Shown piece by piece: positions 47,044 through 58,200 of a stretch of DNA of 64,000 bases. The notes under the pieces were generated by a model. That model ran no database searches and was not told the origin of the DNA. It was given only the letters and a program-made list of their open reading frames with translations. The DNA is from Papilionanthe hookeriana x Papilionanthe teres (taxonomy: Eukaryota > Streptophyta > Magnoliopsida > Asparagales > Orchidaceae): the NCBI GenBank assembly GCA_022702705.1, contig CM040439.1, positions 33,854,930 through 33,918,929 on the forward strand. Reading direction: 5' to 3'. Numbering within the stretch: the stretch's first letter is position 1; every line of letters begins with the position of its first letter. The position numbers and the translations under genes were made by a program.

Positions 47044-48770
47044 AAATCCCCCAAACTTACTTATTACTTGTCCTCAAGTAATTTTAGTACTACATAAAAA
47101 TAATGAGTTCTATAATAAGATTTTTCAATTTAAATAATTATGAATTAGATTAATTAATATCATAATAAAGTTAAATAAAAATAATTCATGTAATTTAATT
47201 AATCTTATAGAAATAAATTATTTAGTTATCAGGTCTAAGATTTCTAGCTTACTATTCATTTCAGGAATGACTATATTTAAAAGAATAACTACTTAAGATA
47301 TTCATATGATAAGAAATTCAAGAAAACACTATTAGGTAAAATTCTAATCCATAAACATAAGTTTGGAAATATCTAAGTTTTTCACTTTAGGTTAATTCAA
47401 ATGAAGCCGATTTTTGATAAGGCATCTCCTCGAAGCTTCTCATCATTTTTCTTTTTCTTTTTCTTTTTCTTTTTCTTTTTCTTTTTTTTTTTAATGAGGA
47501 TTACTGTATCCGGAGAGCTCGTTAATAATTTTGAACTTCATTTTCATCTTCCTAAATTTGAAACTTAGAAATATTTTTTAACTTATATATACTTCATAGT
47601 TTTTTACTTCATTGATTTTCAATCTTTTCTTTTTCACTTGAATACTTAAGAATTTTAATTTTAGAATATAGTTTTCCTTACTAAAAATAGTTTACTATAT
47701 TCTTATTCCCTTTAACCAAAGATTTTATTCTATTTAATTAATTAAAGCACTAGAAATATTTCATTTAACCTTTTATAATAATTAAATAAAATAATTCATA
47801 TTAATTAAATTGAAAAATTTGCTTATAAAAATCATTTTATAATAATTTGAAAATAGAAATTGAGAATAATTTAATAACTAAATTTGTATTTTACTCCCCC
47901 AAACTTAAATTTTTATATCTACTCTAAATAATGAAAGAGGAAAGTAAATAAATCATACCTTTGAAGTTTAGGTATTTCTTTTTCTTTGAAATTTTTGCGG
48001 GTTTTTCATTTTTCATTGAACTGCACTGCGTTAGTATTCTCAATATATATATATATAACAATTTAAAGAAAATGCAGGGATAAAATCTGAGATAAGTATT
48101 AAATACAACAATTAAAATTAACTCTACACCACACATATGAATTACTAACATATTAAAAACAATTTAACTAACAGATTAACAATTTTACAACTTAAAATAA
48201 TATAGAATAAAATAAAAACATACTAAAGAAAAACTAACATCCTATTTAACATAAAAACAAATACAATTAACTAACACAAAAAACAATAACTAAACTATTA
48301 TCACAATTCAAGCAAATTAATCTAACTAACATACAATGTCTCACAACATAAAGTACTGAATATTACAAACATATAAAAGTTTCCAAAATAACTTAACATC
48401 AAACAAACAAAACAAATAAAGTCCTAATCTTCTATATTATATTTCCGATCACATCATTTATTAATTTAATATGAAGATTAGCTACTTATACACAAACAAA
48501 TTCACACAACACAACAAATTAACTTTAATATTGAAATCCATGAGATGTACAAACTAACATAATTTTAAACTCTATAATCAAACTTCGATTCTCCGATCCT
48601 TACTACTAATCGGCATCGCAAACCAATCCACGACACACTTAAATGCTGATACAAAACTATGACGCATATCTCGATTAAGTTTGAGATATTCAAATCATCA
48701 CTCCACACATAATAAAATCTAAATCAAATCGAATAACATAAATACAAACATACTTGTGAAATCTTTACTA
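47044..48770 (-). other. element F 3' non-coding region
   Basis: PPT (C run 47048-47052 on the plus strand), a perfect hairpin ATTACTTG (47063-47070)/CAAGTAAT (47075-47082) around TCCT, the long hairpin 47399-47543, and a second PPT-like tract with C run 47896-47900. A (CTTTTT)n tract (about 47449-47490) fills the loop of the long hairpin. No gene; frames at 47924-48151 are chance. Confidence 0.7.
47399..47543 (-). ncRNA. conserved 3' UTR long hairpin, element F
   Basis: Outer arms AAATGAAG (47399-47406) and CTTCATTT (47536-47543), perfect and different from the AGTGAAG/CTTCACT of B and D by a compensating change. Inner TCATCATT (47440-47447) opposes AATGAGGA (47493-47500) with one mismatch. 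Confidence 0.6.
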
Positions 48771-49935
48771 CTACTCTTCGATGTCGGAATCTTCATCTTC
48801 TACGATATTTCCGATATGACGATGATGCACAAATAAGTTATAGAAAGGCTCGAAGGGAAATTCGAAGCGGATTCTTCGGTGATCCAACCCTTACATCTCG
48901 GTAAATGAAGAAAGCTAGCTTCCGAGTGTCCAGAATGATCAAAGTGTTCCTTCATCCTCCGATCGATGTGATCGAATAAATCGGATATATTGTCGATTGA
49001 ATCTCTTACTTCTGCTGAGTTCTTTCTCCATTCCTTTAATTTTCTTCATAAGTAACTCCGTTTTATCCGAAATAGGCCTTGCTTATAGGATTATTCTGTG
49101 AAGCTTTATCGAGAGATAAATGTAATTTCATCATTATTGTCCAAAGTAGGGAACATATCCGTAGGATCGAGCGGCTTCAAAGTAACGAGAACCTTTTCCC
49201 GAGCTTCATAAGAAACACAGTATTGATTCGCATAATGCAAAAATAGTAGATGGGTGTCCTAGTCAGTGAGCCGACCCATGCACGATTAAACCCGATACGG
49301 ACTTAACAATTATTAATCCAACATCGATAGGCGATCCATTTTGAATACAATAATTCGATATGGCGCATTCCTTCGAAACCTTGTTTACCCTCGTAGTAGG
49401 TAACAATTTAGATGAGATGAAAAAGTGCCGGTGCTTTGAGACGGGATTCAAAAGTGATGCGGAGAAACTAACATACCCATCTTCGCGCATTTCCCGATCT
49501 TTCGGTTCATCGATCGGATATCGAAATATCTCATTCATATTATATCGAGAAGGCACGAAAGTTTGAATAGTGACATACGGGGTGTTTTCTATAGAGAATA
49601 ATTCATTTACTCTTGATGGAGTAAACGTCACCCATCTTCCTCGGACGTAGACATTCTCATTGTTGATCGCATGTAAGTTAGAGTAGAACTCTTTCACAAG
49701 CTTGGAATAACAACGGCGAGACGTAGTGTAACAAAATACCTCCCGGTCTTGCATTGCGTGATCGTTTCTTCATCTTCGTAGTGGAATTCTCTAATCCTCG
49801 ATTGACAAATCCCCGTTCCTTGATAACTCTTTTCTTTACCAAAACCTTGTTGAAGATCCGCTGCGCTTCCGCACTCACAAATTTTCTCCGGTTAAACACT
49901 CCAGAATTAGAGGAATCTAAGAATTTGGAGGCCAT
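48771..49935 (-). pseudogene. element F third ORF (putative plant transposon protein domain)
   Basis: It starts at ATG 49935 with MASKFLDSSNSGVFNRRKFVS. A frameshift near 49760 leads to 49754-49263: VKEFYSNLHAINNENVYVRG, WVTFTPSRVNELF, HFFISSKLLPTTRVNKV, AISNYCIQNGSPIDVG. Further broken reading to an acidic end, VEDEDSDIEE, with TAG at 48773-48771. The order and tail match the B third ORF. No membrane segment is obvious. It is in the env-like position. Confidence 0.65.
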
Positions 49936-50042
49936 TATGGTGAATGGAATGAATTCTAGTGAAGAAGGCAGATCTAGAATGATTTAAGAATGGGTTTTCA
50001 TAAAGGAATTGGTGTTGAAACCGTCCGAATCGGCATTCAAAT

Positions 50043-50238
50043 TATAAATAACTCATCTTTATAACTTCCTCGTTGTCGGAGAAGTTTCTCGCCTTCGGCG
50101 ACTAAGTTACAAAGCGCACTCCCATGTTCTCGCTGTCGGCGGGACGTTTCTCGGCTGTCGGCGAGCTCGATAAATAAGCCGAATTTAATTTAGGCGCGAA
50201 CCTCGGCGTCGGCGAGTATCGACCTCGCCGTCGGCGAG
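50043..50238. promoter_or_regulatory. internal palindrome array before the third ORF, element F
   Basis: Centres 50076/50095, 50136/50158 and 50209/50231 (19, 22, 22 bp; the 22s contain an extra base at CTG or GGC). Same motif as the F LTR, placed between integrase and ORF3. A TATAAATA at 50043-50050 is closer than in the LTR and in the other orientation. Confidence 0.6.
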
Positions 50239-50451
50239 ATTCCAAAATAATGTCCAATTTCACTCTAAATCGAATAATTTCTTTTCTCATCATAATGGTT
50301 CGAATATGTGATGATTCTTAATAATAATTGAGTAGTAAAGTTTCAATCATATAGACTAACTATTAAGATACAATAAAAATAGATAACTAATATGGGTTGC
50401 CTCCCATAAAGCGCTTGGTTTAACGTCGTCAGCCCGACTTAATTTCAATTA

Positions 50452-51337
50452 TTAATCAGGTCGACTAAGCATTAAAACCTCTTTATATTTAGGTCTTATA
50501 CCTTTGAAATATGGTTTTAATCTATGTCCATTAACTTTAAATTTATGTCCAGTTTTTGGATCTTCGATTTCTATAGTTCCGTATGAAAATATTTGAGTTA
50601 TGGTGAAAGGTCCTAACCATCGAGACTTCAATTTTCCAGGAAATAATTTCAATCTAGTATTATATAACAAAACTTCCTGTCCCGGTTCAAAATTTCTCGA
50701 TTAATCTTCCGATCATGCCATAATTTCATCTTTTCTTTATAAATCCGATCATTATCATATGATTCATTTCTTAATTTTTCCAATTCATTTAATTGCGGCA
50801 ATCTTTTCTCACCAAGCTTCCTTCATATTATAATTAAATTCTTTAATCGCCCAATATGCTTTATGTTCTAATTCAATTGGTAAGTGGCATGTTTTCCATA
50901 TATAAGCTCTGTAAGGAGTCATTCAATCGAGTTTTATAAGCGATCTATAAGCGCTAATGCGATTGTCTAATCTAATAGACCAATCCAACTTATTGGGTTT
51001 ACGGATTTTTCTAAAATACGTTTAATCTCACGATTAGATACTTGACTAATCCGCTAGTACGTGGATGATAAGCGATTGGATATCTTATGAGTAATATTGA
51101 ATTTTTCTACTAGTTTGGGAATGTATTTATTTCTAAAATGAGTTCCTTCGTCGATGATAATCACTCTCGGCATTCCGAATCTAGTAAAAATATTTTTCAT
51201 CGGAAATTTTGAAACACTCTTAGCATCACACCTAGGCAAAGCTTGTGCCTCAATCCATTTGGAAACATAATCAACAGCTACTAATATATTTGAGTTTCCA
51301 AATGAAGGAATAAAAGGTCCCATAAAATCTAATCCCC
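50452..51337 (-). pseudogene. int: element F integrase, C-terminal part
   Basis: 51323-51054 has the core: MGPFIPSFGNSNILVAVDYV with the first catalytic Asp kept, FTRFGMPRVIIIDEGTHF with the second. The region to 50700 is broken. 50670-50452 is the C-terminal domain, LFPGKLKSRWLGPFTITQIF. The upstream zinc domain lies on the other side of C2, beyond 58734. Confidence 0.88.
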
Positions 51338-51667
51338 TGTCGGCATATTTTTTTAGGTTATATGTTTTATTTTAAAAAGGGAGTCGCCTACAAAAATTGT
51401 CGGCGAATTTTAATTTAATTTAAATAAATAATTTGAAAAGTAGTATTTGATTTTGAAAATAATTTTAAATTTGAAAATTTTAAGATATGAAATCGAACCG
51501 ATCTCGCATCCCGAATAGTTTATATAAACGAGCGCCGCACCACGAACCGTGTATCTATCCCGAAGAATAGACACACTCTGCTTGATAATGGGGCTCGATT
51601 AAATAAACTAGAAAGGTTTGTGACATCCGTTTGATCCGCGAACCAATTCTTATAAGCCGAATAAATT

Positions 51668-51747
51668 CCCCGTTTAATATGAAACTATTAAACGGGGTTT
51701 ATATTACTCAGGTTCTTAAAGTTCCCTATAAGGGCAAGCCCCTATAG
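51668..51747 (+). ncRNA. two hairpins near the start of C2
   Basis: A perfect 12-bp stem CCCCGTTTAATA (51668-51679)/TATTAAACGGGG (51686-51697) with a 6-base loop, then a near-palindrome with CTATA and GGGC arms (51726-51747) identical to C1. Confidence 0.55.
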
Positions 51748-52156
51748 TTAATTACATCTTTAAGTGACGGGAATCACCTAAGAAAACTCTCGATAATAAT
51801 CAATAATTTTGCTCTCAAGAATTTCAAAGTTTAAGTTTTCAAGGGGTTGAATTTTGGAAATTTCAATAGGGAATGGATCAAATTTGGAACATTTTTATTT
51901 TGGGAATTCAAAGGAAGAAAAGTAGGAGAGATCACGGATTCGAAGCGGACTTCGGTAATCTCCCGACTATTCTATTGTTTGGCTTGGATTTAGGAAAGTC
52001 CTAATGTTTATTTAATGTTTTAATCTTTGCCAATTTAGTTAATTAGGGCTTATATTTATATGATAGAATCATACAAATTGCCTAGAAGATATAAGGGTTT
52101 ATGTCGTATCGGACGACTACCTCGGAATCCTAAGACCGGTTAGGGCTTAATTTGCG

Positions 52157-52393
52157 ATGCAAATGCCTAACGAAAAGTTGAGGATTTATGTCGCACTAGG
52201 CAAACTACCTCGAAGTCCTATGGCTTTGTTATTTAATACTAAGAAAGTTTTGCTTGAAGTAGGTTCGAGTTTTCTCGACGACGATGGCCGTCGTCGCCCA
52301 CCATGCTCCGAGCTCCTTGTTGTTGCGAGAGGTTTAGTTTTGGAAATCATAAATCGGGAGATGAGAGAAGTGTTCGGTTTAGAGAAGTCTTAA
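52157..52393 (+). CDS. small ORF in C2, homologous to the C1 ORF
   Basis: 78 codons, MQMPNEKLRIYVALGKLPRS and PMALLFN shared with 25502-25708. The C-terminus has drifted. Preceded at about 52060-52135 by a tandem half-copy of its first 65 bases that is out of frame. Function unknown. Confidence 0.3.
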   Translation: MQMPNEKLRIYVALGKLPRSPMALLFNTKKVLLEVGSSFLDDDGRRRPPCSELLVVARGLVLEIINREMREVFGLEKS

Positions 52394-53408
52394 TTTCAAG
52401 TGTTTTTTGTGTTTTAATTAAAACAGATCTTAAAGTTGATTAAACGAGACCGATTAAGATCCCACGGTTCCAGTCATCCCGAGCACCGTTATTTTCATCG
52501 AATTCACTTAGTCCGGATGAATTTGCTAAACTCAACTAAATGAGTTCCGCACTTTCATTTGGACCGTGGAAATCCCGTTAGCAACACGTGGGTTACATCA
52601 TCCGAGGTATTCCCGATCATTCAATGAGACGTTTTAATTTAGTTGTAGTTGTAGTTTTGTGTTCGTTTGTGATTAAATTTTGAGTTGTCTTATATTTTGA
52701 AATGTTGTGGAGGTGGATTTTATCTTGTAGTGTCTTTTAATTTAGTTATGGGTTTCGGTTTTGGTTTACATCCTAAAGGTGTGGGTTTTCATGCAATTGT
52801 TGTTTATCATGCAAGAAAAATAAGTACGATGCAATTAAATAAATTACAATAAAATAAATTGCAATAAAATAAAAGCGTACTCGGAGGGTCTTCCAGTCAT
52901 TCCAAGTTGCACTTAAAATACGATTAGAATATTTAAGCAAGTTCCTAGGTAAAGCTAAGGGAAAGGTTTATGGTTTTCTACCAAGTTCCTAATCCTATAG
53001 CTAGTCATTTCTATGACGTCTAGGCTCTTTGTGTTTTTAGTTTGAAGACGATTTTCTTCATCAAAGAACAATTAAGTTCAATTGTTCTTGTAAATATCCT
53101 ATCATATTGAGGAAGTGCTTAAGAAGAATCTTAAACATCTTTTCAATATTTCTAGGATTGTTTTAAGTCCAAGAGAATTTAATTATATAAATGAATCGAT
53201 CGTCCGAGGTTTTCAAGTTTTGTTAACTTGCTCAGTGAACTAGGATGTTTGAATATCCTTATAAGTGAAGTGTCACTTCATTTGATATTCCATTTAGGAG
53301 TTATGATAATAAAAGCTCCTAAGGGCAAAATAATATTTAATAGTTTGTGATTCAAATTTAAGTTCAAATTAATGATTTAAGTTTGGAATAGTGTTCAAAT
53401 TATTTTAG

Positions 53409-53780
53409 GTTTATGTCTTAAGTGATGTTATTTAATTCAACTTAATTTATTTTAATTTAATTTATTTTAATTTAATTTATTTAATTTAATTTGATTTGAT
53501 TTAATTTAATTCAATTTAATTTATTTGATTTAATTTCTTAATTTAATTTAATTTAATTTTAATTTAATTTAATTTAATTTTAATTTAATTTAATTTAATT
53601 TAATTTAATTTAATTTAATTTAATTTAATTTAATTTAATTTAATTTAATTTAATTTTATTTATTTATTTAATTTAATGTATTTAATTCATTTAATTTAAT
53701 TTAATTTGTTTATTTAATTTAACTTAATTTTAGTTTAATTTAATTCAACTTTTAATCTTAATTTAATTTAATTTAATTGA
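53409..53780 (+). repeat. (TTTAA)n microsatellite expansion in C2
   Basis: Nearly pure TTTAA/TTAAT repeats for about 370 bp; the matching part of C1 lacks an array this long, which explains most of the length difference between the two LTRs. Confidence 0.85.
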
Positions 53781-55579
53781 AAAATTTTTTGAAAGAGTTT
53801 AATGATTTAATTTAATTTAATGATTAAGTCTTTTAATATTTTAAATTTGAGTTATCACTTTAATTAAGAGTTGAGTATTAATGAGATGATTAATTTAGGG
53901 ATTTTTAAATTAAAGAATAAATCTCTTCCTAATAATATCCCTATTTTAATAATTCCAAATTTATTATTCTTCCAAATTCAATTAATTATTTACTTAAAGT
54001 TTAATCATTTTAAATTACTTAATGGGTTTCTACCCTTCAATTATTTAAATTTCAATCATCCAAATCAGATTAGGATCAAAATATTTTACTTGTTAATTTT
54101 TATTAAACCTAAAGTTTTAATTAAGGGTTAAAATTTTAATTACCATTTTGCCCTTTAAGCTCTAATAATTTCATAACTCACTAAATTGAACTCAAATGAA
54201 CTTGAAATTTTTATGAGACTTCACTCATATGTCAATAAAGACATGAGAGGAGAAAATGTGATTTTTCTGCATTTAATTTATTTATATAATTATTTTTAGT
54301 AGAAAAGAGAAATTTCCAAGGAAAATTCAATGATATGACCAAGGGAAAGTTTCTGTCCTTAAGAAAATTAGGGGACATTCCTAATGACCAGAGGACCACT
54401 TGGACTAAATTTTGTAATTTTTTGAATTATATTTTATTTATTAGAATTATTTTAAGTTCTGGAGTATTAATTAATTTAAAAATAAAATAAATGTTGAAAA
54501 ATAAATTTTATAATTTTTAAAATTCTCTCTGATGTCAAGAATTCCAGAGAACCAAACTTTGAAATTTTCTGATTTTTCTTTGATTTATTATAATTATTTT
54601 GGTGAAAATGCTAGAAAATACATTTTTTTTAATTTTAAAATTATCCTAGAGCTTTTAAAAATTAATATTTCACTAAATAGACCTAGGAAAAATATGGGAC
54701 TTGTTCCTAAGTGATTAAAATTCAAAATATGACATTTTGGTGAATTTTATTATTTTTGTGATTTTTATTATTTTTTAATTATTAAAAATATTAAAATAAT
54801 ATTAAAAATCAACTTTTTTAGAAAATTGAAATTTTAATTTTCTTAAACTCCCCTGATATCAGAGAGACTCCAAAACCAATTTGGTGAATTTTTGAAAGAT
54901 ATTTTGAAAGTTATGAATTTTTAAAGTTTAAAATGACTAAGTGGCTTAATCAACCCAATTAGTGGGGCTAACCAAGTCCAATTGACCTTAAATTTTTATG
55001 GTGGGTTCCTCTGATCCTAAAGGTCAGTGGAGAATTGATTTCAAGTCAATTTGATCTATGGTTAACTCTAATTAATTAGAAACCTATTTTGGGTGTTTAA
55101 GCCAATTAGGGTTAATCTAAGTGAATTAACTCAAATCCTATTTTTCCTAGGGTTCTCTGGTCATAAGGAACATCACCAAATTTTCCTAGAATTTATTTCA
55201 CAACATGCTAATTTTTGAAATTAAAACGCTTAAATCAACAACATGCATTTGAAAAATCAATAACTTTTCACAGAGATGGCCTCGACCTTGGAAAATTCGG
55301 GGAATGTCCCTAAGTTCAGAGGCTTCAAAAGCCCTATAGTCTCATGCCATGGTGAATTGTATACATGCATGGAGAATTAAAACAATGCGGGGAGTAAATA
55401 ATTAATTAAAAATAAAATACTTGGACAAAATTAATTAATTTCTTTTCCACATTATTCTCCTACTGTTCACTCGAGCAAGAGGGTATTTTTATTTTATTTT
55501 TGTGATTTTTCTACACAAAGATATGGATTTTTAAAGTTCTAGGAATTAAATAAATAGAAAATACCCTATTTATCTACTT

Positions 55580-56620
55580 ATCCACGCGGCGCCGCGTCAA
55601 CCTCGGCAGCCTCCGAAATGCCGCGTGGCGCGCTCCCATTCGACGCCGCCATCCGAGTCGGCAACCCGGGCCCCGCGGTTCTCGTACCGTCTCCTGGTCC
55701 GACGCCATCCGAGCCGTCCGTCCGCGCGTGTATTAAATGGACGGCATCCGTTCATCGTCCATGACCGGTGTGATCCCGTGACCGTCCACACTCTAACCAC
55801 TAAGAACTCACTCGATTCTCAATGGATTTTCGTGTTCTTATGCTCTATGGATTCGTCTTGAAGAGACGAACACATCCATACGGTAAACATGCATTGAAAT
55901 TAAGGCATTTGAAATGGAGAATCTCCGGAAGCTCGGGATGAAGAATTAGCTCATACCTTTGCTCGGAGAAGTGAAGCTTCGATCCGAGAGTTGTTGCACC
56001 TTCGATTGGATCCTGGCAAGCTCCGGATGAAGTCTCCCGGTCCGGTGAATTGTCTGAGTTGAACTTCGACCACGGCTCGATCACAAAGCTTGGAGTCCGG
56101 AGCAACCGGGTGGCCCGGAGATGGGGCTTTTGCTTGGTGGACACCTTCCCTTGGTCCGGTGAAGGTGTAGGACCAATCGATTTGGGGATTGGTTCACCGT
56201 GGGAAGTGTCCTGGTTTTGGGCTTGGATTTCAACTCGAAATTGAGCTCGCGAGAAGAAATGGCAGGGGGATCTCACTGGGGATCAAGTGCTCGTGTATGA
56301 GGAGGGGTCCGGAACAATTTTGGCGAGTTTTGGCAAGGTTTGTGCAACTCTCCTCTCATGGCCGAGAGGGGTGGTGTTTAAATAGGCATGGTCGGAGGGC
56401 CTCCCGGGGGAGTTAGGGCTTGGGATCGACTGCTTCGGTGAGGAGAAGAACAGCCATGGTGACCACTAGGCATGGGGCGGCTCAGCGAGGAGAATTCCAA
56501 AGTTTGGCTCCTCCCGAGGTTTCGGCCATGGTGTTTTCCGGCGGCACCGGTGGCTGGCCGGCCAGGCACTGGTCACCATCTTGTTCAGGTGGGTCAGGGC
56601 AGGGGTTTGGTGTATTCAAT
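55580..56620 (+). promoter_or_regulatory. GC-rich segment of C2, possible U3/R promoter
   Basis: A sharp GC rise within an AT-rich LTR, starting CGCGGCGCCGCGTC, with an ATTAAATGGACGGCATCCG block that is also in C1 (about 22130-22440). Several short frames (55597-56623) on both strands are by-products of composition. Promoter role is inferred from composition and conservation. Confidence 0.35.
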
Positions 56621-56989
56621 TGAGGTTTGACATGTGTAAAGTGGTTGAATCAAAGTGAATGGGGAAGAGGTCATTTTGGCTTCAATTTGGTCAACCCATT
56701 GGTTTGGGTTGGGTGCACCTCCCCATGGCCTGATTTTGGGCTGAGAGGATCAGTTGGGTCAGCTTCCATGGAGTGGTGAAGTCTCCATCCATGGATTAGG
56801 TGGCAAAGCATGGTTTAGAGTGTGACATGCTTAAGGTAAAAAAGGCTTAAGAAGGATTAGGAAAGGGGTCCTCCTTTTTCCATTAATGGCTTCGATCACA
56901 TGTCAAACTCTCCATGGCTTCATGTGGCTTGTCCATGGCTTGCATGGCTTGTCTTTGGCTTAGGGAAAAGTTTAGTCAATTTCATGAAA

Positions 56990-58200
56990 ATGGGTTTTAA
57001 GAATTTTGGACATTTGGTGTAAAATTTGGATGGTTTGTCATATGGCTTTGTTTAGAAAGATTTGATTGCTGATTTAGGACTTAGGAATGATTTTAATTAA
57101 GTGAGGATGAGATGAGATTGTAATGTGGGCTTTAGGATGGGCTTGGGCTTTTGAGTTTGGTTTGGAATGGGCTTTTGAATGTCCTTTAGAAGTGGGCTTT
57201 TTTAGATGAAAATTTTGCAAAGGGCCATGCCAAATAAATGTTGGGTTTAGTTTAAGGATGTGTCATGAGTGATTTGAGACAAGTTTGAAGTGATTTGGGT
57301 TTGAATTGGGTTGGATATGGGCTTTTTGGTAAAGAGGCTAAAGTGGGCCAAAATGGGCTACCATGGGCCAAAGTTGGGCTAGAGTTGAAGTTGATGTGAA
57401 ATTAATGTTGGGAAATGTTTATGGGAGTGTTTCAAAGAGGTTTTGGCTTTGGTTGGGTTTTGATTTTGGGGTTTGGGCTCATTTGGGCTAGGTTTAGGTT
57501 TAGGTCAAAATTGGGCTTTTTGATTTTGGGTTGAATTTGAGTGGGGTTTGGATCAAAGTTTTGGGCAAATCATGTTAGTTTTTTGTTTATGGGGATGTCA
57601 AGGAAGGTTTAGAAAAGATTTGGGGTTAATTGAAGTTGAATTGGGTGAGTTTGGGTTAGGTTTGGGTCATAGGTCCAAATTGGGCTTTAAGGCCAAAAGT
57701 GAAATTGGATCCCAATGCCAATCAAATTGGGCTTGTATTTGGTCTAGATTGGTGTTGGAGATGTTGAATTGAAGTTTAGAATTGAATTGGACCAAAATTG
57801 GGGTCAATTGGGTAGATTTGGTTTGACATTGGGTTCACTTTGGGTTAAAATGGGTCAAATTGGGGGTTTTGACAAAAGTGGGGTAAATTGACAAAATTGG
57901 CCCATGGTGTAGTTGAACAAAATGAAATTGGGAATATTTGGGATTTTCTGGAATTTTCTGGGAATTTTCTGAATTTTTGGATTTTTGGGTCAAGAGGGGT
58001 ATTTTGGGTATTTGGAGGGTATTGGGGGGTATTTTGGAATTGTTTTTGGCATTTTTGGGTATGGATGATCAATTTAAGTGATGTGGAAATGTTTGGGATT
58101 GATTTTGGAGAATTTTGGGTAATTTGGAAATTTTTGAGAAATTTGGGCTATTCGAGAGCTTTTGGTAGGGTTGGTGGGTGTAGGGTCCCGGGGTCAAAAA
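56990..58200 (+). repeat. G-rich, C-depleted degenerate tract in C2
   Basis: About 1.2 kb made of TTGGG, TTTGGGC and GGTTTGG words with few C on the sense strand. The same bias occurs in C1 (9100-10400, complement) and C3 (45110-45374, complement). Confidence 0.6.

Noticed and set aside
55597..56623. Several arginine/glycine-rich frames suggesting a host gene
   Set aside because: Located in the GC-rich part of the solo LTR C2, not conserved as frames in C1, open on both strands.
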